A stretch of DNA of 64,000 nt, from positions 23,740,491 through 23,804,490 of the forward strand of contig CM043942.1 of the NCBI GenBank assembly GCA_014529385.2, written 5' to 3'. The stretch comes from Adiantum capillus-veneris. Its lineage: Eukaryota > Streptophyta > Polypodiopsida > Polypodiales > Pteridaceae. A program made the translations under genes and the position numbers. Below, one piece after another: positions 57,203 to 64,000 of the stretch. Position 1 is the stretch's first letter. The number at the start of each line of letters is the position of its first letter. A model generated the notes under the pieces. That model did not search any database, was not told the origin of the DNA, and was given only the letters and a program-made list of their open reading frames with translations.

Positions 57203-57962
57203 TGGTTGAAACTTCTAAGAAAGAAGTTTGATGGCACATACTTCACGATATCAAAACAGCATATGCTTGATGTCTTGCTCAATAAGGGCCTTTCTATGCC
57301 ATTGAAAGAGAATAAAGAGGATGTTTTCATTGATGAGATCAGTGGGAGGAGCTTGATACTTGTGCTATGGTGACCATTCACCTATACTTTGGTAAGTCCA
57401 TTTTCTTTAGGATTATGAACAAGACAACTGCAAAGGAATTATGGGAGTCATTATGCTCGGTGTGGGATGGAAAGAGTGCATTGAACAAAGTATTTTTTAA
57501 GAAGAAGCTTAAATGGTTTAACATGAAGGAAGTTAGAAATGCCAGTTCACACTTAAACGTGTTTAACAGTGTTTTTACTTTGTTGCCATCAAACTGGCTT
57601 AATTTTGACGATGAAATGAAAGCCATTTTCTTGCTATTTTCTTTGCCTACATCATAGGAATATACATTCAACACTTCCATTAGTAGCTCCATCCCTAAGG
57701 GCAAGCTTGTTTTCAATGATGTTATTAGTGCTTTTCTCACAAAAGAGACTTGAAGTTAGCCTCTTGAAAATAATGGACATGGTGATGGAGATATGGAAAG
57801 TGGAAGTAACCAAGGGAACAATCAAAGGTTGAAAGGCCATAGTCATAGTCGTGATCATTACTAGGATCACAAGAATGCACGTAGCAAGAGCCGTGGACAT
57901 TACACAACGAACATTGAATGCTACCATTGTCACAAGTAAGAACACATGAAAAAAGATTGTCA
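57203..57962 (+). pseudogene. K: copia gag
   Basis: KFDGTYFTISKQHMLDVLL opens the capsid domain. TTAKELWESLCSVWDGKSAL, KLKWFNMKE and AIFLLFSLPTS follow, the copia gag core. A Ser/His-rich linker leads to a zinc knuckle CYHCHK-stop-EHMKKDC with correct spacing but TAG at the seventh position. At least three other stops or shifts are present. Confidence 0.85.
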
Positions 57963-59340
57963 AAGAGATAAGGATAAAGACATTGTTGTAAGCTTTGTAC
58001 CTCCTAAGATCAATGTGAAGATAGAAGATCTCAATGGCATTGAGATTTCATATGTTGATATTGTTCTTGATGCACCGTATCCATCAGCTGTACTATTATT
58101 CACTTCTAATTTGAGTCTAGAGGCATTGGTAGCTCTTGAATAATGCCTTGCGCAAAATTGTATTATTGAGACAAGTATCAATTTTCATGTTACTCCTCAC
58201 AAGAGAGGTTCTCTAGTTATGATTCTACATAGAGTTCAATTAATCTGGGTGATTCTCATCAACTCGAGATATATGGCATTAGAGATGTGAATTTGTGTGT
58301 GCACAATGATACTAAGTTTGTGTTGTGAGGTGTTATACATGTGCCGAAGCTAACTAAGAGCTTGGTTTCAGCAGGACAACTTGATGATATTGGATACACT
58401 ATAGTGTTGGCAATGGTTTGTTGGATTATAAAAAAAGGTAATTTGGTCATGCTAAAATACCAAAAATCTGGCTCATTATATTCCTTGTAGTTCTCTTCTA
58501 TAAAAGAGAACTCTATCTATGTAGGTCAGAAGACAATGAAGTAATTACAATGTCTCTAGGGGCATTATACTTCTTGACTTACATAGATGACTTTACTTGA
58601 AAGATGTGGATGTACCTCTTGAAGATTAAATACAAAGTTTTTAATGTCTTCTAGAAGTTCCTAGCTATGGTTGAAATCTAGCCAAGCAATAAGTTGAAGG
58701 CTTTGCACACTAACAATGCAAGATATAGCATCTCCATTGAGTTTAAGGACTTTTGTAGCAAAAGAATAATTCGGTCATGATAGTTTACTACATTGTACAC
58801 ACTTGCTCGAAATGGAGTTGCTCAGTACATGAATAGGACTATTTAGGAGAGGGTTACTTCGATGATCTATATGGCAAATTTACCTCAAGAGTTTTGAGGA
58901 GAAGGTGTTATGACGGCATGCACATAATCAATAGGTCTCTTAGTACACCATTGAACTACAAGATTCCACAAGAGATGTGAATAGGAAAGAAGTCTAACTA
59001 TGAAAAATTACGTGTATTTGGGTGTGAGGCAATCTCACATGTGCCTAAAGAGATTAGAAAGAAGCTAGACCCCAAGTCACACAAATGCATCTTCCATTGG
59101 CTATGGTGCAGATGGAGACATGGGTTATCATCTCTTGAGCTTGAAATCTTGAAGAGTTATTCATAGCTCACAAGTGCTCTTTAATTAATCAAAGATGCAT
59201 AGATAGCCCATTGAGAGGTTGATTATCGCAAAGTGAGATTTGAGGACATAGTCACAACTCTAGTTACACAAACAACTCGGTCTACTAGTGATGTACCTAT
59301 CGCTAGTAATGCTCCTCAGAGAGAAAAATGTAGCAGCAGC
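57963..59340 (+). pseudogene. K: copia protease and integrase
   Basis: INFHVTPHKRG marks the region after the protease active site. After breaks, integrase pieces appear: YFLTYIDDFT, KLKALHTNNARYSISIEFKD, RNGVAQYMNRTI, NLPQEF and a C-terminal KLDPKSHKCIF-like stretch with stops. Recognisable as a copia integrase but beyond function. Confidence 0.75.
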
Positions 59341-59348
59341 CACAGGAA

Positions 59349-60060
59349 GTGAGGAGATTGACATGTGTCTCTTATACCCTTGAACATTTTCAATCAGGGT
59401 TAGACTATTTGTTGGTCACTGGCTACGGAGAGCCTACCTACTACAAAGAGGCTATCGAGATGGAAAATAGCATGAAGTGGGAGCAGGCAATGCAATCTGA
59501 GTACAACTCGAGTATGGCAAATGAGACTTGGGAACCGACAAAGTTTCTAGAGGGAAAACAAGCCTTGCCTTGCAAATGGGTGTAAAAGAAAAAGTACACA
59601 TCCAAAGATCTCGAGCCTAAGTATAAGGCTAGATTGGTTGCTAAGGGATTCAAGAAGAAGAAAGGTGTTGACTTTGATGATATTTTCTCTCCAGTAGTAA
59701 AGATGACTACATTGCATCTTGTGCTTGGATTAGTAGCCATTGAGGACAGAAACTTGTCCAAATGGATGTGAAGATGGCTTTCCTTCATGGGGATCTTAAT
59801 GAGAATGTCTACATGAAATAGCCAAAGGGTTTTTAAGTCAGACCTAAAAAACCTACAAGGGTAGAATTGGTGTGTAGATTGCATAAGGCATTGTATGGAC
59901 TAAAGTAGGGCTCAAGGCACTGGTACATAAAGTTTGACAAGTACATGTAGTCCCAAGGTTATGTAGAAGGACTCAAGAAGATCATTGCTTATATCCCAAA
60001 AGGTTGAATAATAGCTCCCTCATCATCCCCATACTCTATATTGATGATATTCTCATTGCC
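59349..60060 (+). pseudogene. K: copia reverse transcriptase
   Basis: The reading [57 protein letters not shown] and later ILYIDDILIAEKS follows the copia RT order. The YIDD catalytic box is intact (about 60037-60048), but stops and a deletion break the frame before it. Confidence 0.85.
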
Positions 60061-60185
60061 GAGAAGTCTAAAGACGAGATTCTTATCTCAAAGAAGTCAC
60101 TTAGTACACAATTTCTATCTCAAAGAAGTCACTTCTCAAGTTTGATGTTGAGAAAGTGGAAATGGCCAAGGTTCCATATTCTTTA

Positions 60186-60789
60186 GAAAATCGGTAGTCT
60201 TATGTATGCCATGGTAGCCACAAGATTGGACATTACAGTGGGAGTGGTTAGCAAATTTATGGAAAATCCTAGTAGAAAGCATTGGGAAGCAGTAAAGCAC
60301 ATTTTGAGATATCTAAAAGGAATAGCAAACAAGTGCTTATGCTTTGAAAATAGTGATGCATCCATTGCAGGTTACACGGATGCAAATTATGTAGGTTGTG
60401 TGGATAGTGGAAGATCCACGTCTTGCTATGTTTTTCTATTTGCTAGAATACCATGTCATGGAGATCATGTGTCCAGAACTATACATCATCTTCCACCATA
60501 GAGATAGAGTATAGGGTGGTTTATGATGCTAGCAAGGAATTTGTGTGGTTAGCTTTCCTAGTAGGAGATCTTGGCATTACTCTCCAGTGTTGCATTATGA
60601 CAGTGAAGAACCCTGTGTTTCACTCTAAGTCTATTATCAAGCTATTATGATGTGATATGATAAATATTGGCTAGCAAGCGAATTGAGCTACTTAAGGTTC
60701 ATACAGGTGACAACCCTATAGATGCTCCCACAAAGAGTCTACTCTTAGAGAGGTTTCTTCATTGCAAAGATATGATGGGTGTCAGGTGA
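60186..60789 (+). pseudogene. K: copia RNase H and pol end
   Basis: An open stretch reads GSLMYAMVATRLDITVGVVS, PSRKHWEAVKHILRYLKG and GYTDANYVGCVDSGRSTSCY. After a shift come SSTIEIEYRVVYDASKEFVW and VHTGDNPIDAPTKSLL, ending at a TGA. These are the RNase H catalytic region and usual C-terminal end of copia pol. Confidence 0.85.
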
Positions 60790-61806
<1,017 letters not shown>

Positions 61807-61989
61807 TGTTAGTGTTCAGGCCAATTGGCCGAACATCCATGACACTGAGAGTACTATCCTTATCTATTCTTTTGATTATATAGAACAATAAGGAGTGGTG
61901 AGGTATTCTAATTCTCATTGAGATCTCCATCTACACTTTGCTTTTGCTCTTGTTCTCCCTCTCACTCTGCATGCATCGTGCATTCTTCA
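61807..61989 (+). repeat. 3' LTR of K
   Basis: Runs TGTTAGTGTTCAGG...CATTCTTCA; clear match to the 5' LTR. Confidence 0.85.
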
Positions 61990-63375
61990 AGGTGGCCTTT
62001 CTCCAACTTCATTCACATATGCTTGTATCATGAAGGTCAGTGGCCTTAAGAAAGATATTCACATGGATGAGAAATGTTGATGAGATGCTAGTGAGGGCCA
62101 CTTGATGAAAGATGTTGTGCTTGGCGGTGCTTTGATCAATATGTATTCCAAATGTTGCACCTTCATAGAGGCTAAAAAGTGCTTATTGGGCATCTTTTTT
62201 GGGATGTTATCTCTTTGAGCGTGTTAATATGGTGGGATATACTAGACATGGTTGTTGCTGCAAGAAAATTTTGGGTTGTTTAAACTAGATATGCAGGGAA
62301 TGCCTTGGTCTAAATGCATTCATCTATGCTTGCACATTGAAGGCATGTGGATTTATGGAAAGATCTTCACATGGGTATCAGAATTTATGATGAGATTGCT
62401 TGTCAGGGGCTGTTGGAGTAAAAAGTCAAGCATGGCAGTGAATCGATTAATATGTATTCCAAATGTGGTGTCCTCACAATAGCATGTAGAGTTCTTAAAG
62501 GGAATCCTCTTTGAGATGTCGTCTCTTAGAGCACATTAATTGCACGGGATGCCAAACAAGGTTGATGCAAGGAAGCTCTTGCTATTTTAACGAGATGCAA
62601 AATCAGGTTTCCCACTAAACAAAGTCTCTTGGAGTGCACTTAAAGGAGGATATTCCTAGCAAGGGTAGGTGGAGAAAGCTCTAATCTAGGTAGCATGAGG
62701 GCACCTCCTCAACTGTAATTTCTCAGTGTGTTCATTTTATGGATTGCTACTTAAGGTCTCTTAGAGAAATAGGTTGTGGTTGGCAATTCTTTGGCTGATA
62801 TGTATGCCAAATGTGATGCAAAAAAAATTCTTGATGATCTTTTTGTGTTGGACATATCCTCCTATAAGAGCACTCCAAGAGACTCCATTTGGTGAGAAAC
62901 CCTCACTTCACTTTTCATTAAAGTATCCTAGAGCTTCCAAAACACAACAAAGTCATGCTATAAGACCACTCCAAGAGAATTTTTCTAATGACAATCCCTC
63001 ACTCGCATCAAGTAAAATTAGCCTAGAGCTTCCTTGCCACATCCAGGTTGCACATATCCTAGCAAGGGCTAGCCGAGGAAGCTCCGACTATTTTTGTTCG
63101 ATGCAACACAAAAGCACCTCCCCAACTGCAATCTCTTTTCTTAATTTGGTCAATGGATGTAGTCACTCAGATCTGGTCAATGAACTTTGCAGGATATGTG
63201 CTAATGAGTAATACTTATGGAGTTGCTGGCACGCAAAAGGCGCCACAAAATATTGAATGCATGAGGATCAAGAATGGTGCTTGGAAGCAGCCACGACATA
63301 GCTATTGGGGTGATGCAATTGGAAAGGCTCAATGATTTGTTGAAGGAGATACCAAGTACTCACAAGGCATACAAA
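61990..63375 (+). pseudogene. PPR gene relic, 3' part with E/E+ tail
   Basis: The frame resumes as LSPTSFTYACIMKVSGLKKD, then GGALINMYSKCCTFIEA, further decayed repeats, and finally GYVLMSNTYGVAG, MRIKNGAWKQP, HSYWGD and, after one stop, FVEGDTKYSQ. The last set matches the E and E+ motifs that close plant PLS-class PPR proteins and often recruit RNA-editing factors. No DYW deaminase domain follows. A segment with CCTAGAGCTTCC is duplicated near 62900-63030. Confidence 0.75.
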
Positions 63376-64000
63376 TCTAGTTGTTGCAGGAGATCATGCA
63401 TGCATATTGTTCTCATGTCGGTCCCCTAAAGACATAGCTATTAAAAATACAAAGCATCCACAAAGCAAACAAATCTATTTGAATCTACAAAATATTTGAC
63501 TTAGTTCATCCTTACAAGGGTCCCAAAAAAAAATTGAGTATCATAAATTTTTTCTTCATTCAAAGATGGTTTTTCTTTTTCAGCATTCTAAGAAAGTGGT
63601 CATGGTGCTGGTCCTTGGTTCCTATGATTGACTCCTCTTGGGCACTCCAGATGACAGCGTGGAATAGCAGGTTGAACGTGTCGTTCTATCCTGCGCAGCT
63701 CTTGCTGTACACCTCTATGCGCCTCATATCGGCGTCTTCTTGCTTGAGAATTCAAAGATTCACCTGTTGCCCTCCTAGACATGGCCTTTACACGAGTTAT
63801 CTCTACAAATAGAATAACACCAAAAGACAATTCATTCGTCAGCACAAGGGACTTCAAATTTCAGAAAAGGTCAGTACCAAGCGAATAGGTGCATAGGAAA
63901 GAGTTTTCCGTCCCATATTTTCTCGGTAGTGACCTCAGAAAAAAGTAATATTAGAGATCACTTATATTTTCAGAGGTCAGTACCAAGCGAATAGGTGCAT
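63376..64000. other. Unassigned right end with a 27-bp direct repeat
   Basis: The 27-mer starting AGGTCAGTACCAAGCGAATA occurs at 63868-63894 and 63974-64000, 106 bases apart; the second runs to the window edge. A minus-strand 85-codon frame (63857-63600, MSRRATGESLNSQARRRRYE near its middle) is basic and could be the start of a gag, but I cannot place it. Confidence 0.4.

Overview
The window looks like nuclear DNA of a land plant with a large, repeat-rich genome. Almost everything recognisable is a retrotransposon: Ty1/copia and Ty3/gypsy proteins, LTRs running TG...CA, and primer-binding sites matching the 3' end of plant initiator Met tRNA (TGGTATCAGAGC). There are also many GA/CT, GT/CA and AT microsatellites and one decayed pentatricopeptide-repeat (PPR) gene with a plant-type E/E+ tail. 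I see no intact host gene, rRNA, functional tRNA gene or CRISPR array. A fern, lycophyte or gymnosperm would fit, but the sequence does not prove a lineage.

Layout. 1-2045: 5' end of a minus-strand copia element, cut by the window edge. 2046-6860: non-coding DNA with two foldback elements carrying tRNA-like segments, a direct duplication and a gypsy integrase scrap. 6865-9630 and 16488-21196: two paralogous blocks, each a degraded copia element with matching outer flanks. 9631-10355 and 25886-27409: the same gypsy LTR and leader in opposite orientations. 23160-25803: a minus-strand gypsy pol relic.

10405-16487 is one copy (A) of a long repeat called Y here. A second copy (B) starts at 27410 but is split into pieces by younger insertions. 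They are a 12.2-kb gypsy element Z (28050-40228, TSD TTATA) and a 5.9-kb non-autonomous LTR element W (44060-49942, TSD AAAGA). A short copia derivative V (14720-16487 in A, 50046-53509 in B, TSD AGAGG) sits at the same site in both copies. V is therefore older than the A/B duplication, while Z and W are younger, and copy A keeps their empty target sites. 55225-63375 is the PPR pseudogene, split by a copia element K (55797-61989). The last 0.6 kb is unassigned.

The most unusual object is Z. Its minus-strand order is 5' LTR, PBS, extra ORF, gag, protease, RT-RNase H, a 789-bp unrelated segment, a second RT-RNase H, integrase, chromodomain, PPT, 3' LTR. Both LTRs contain an open 47-codon segment that starts at ATG and stops exactly at a GTAGGT donor. 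A matching acceptor just inside the element would join it in phase to a 177-codon leader ORF of unknown function. The two RT copies share the same internal deletion, so that deletion came before the duplication. No protein here appears able to work without repair or help from another element.
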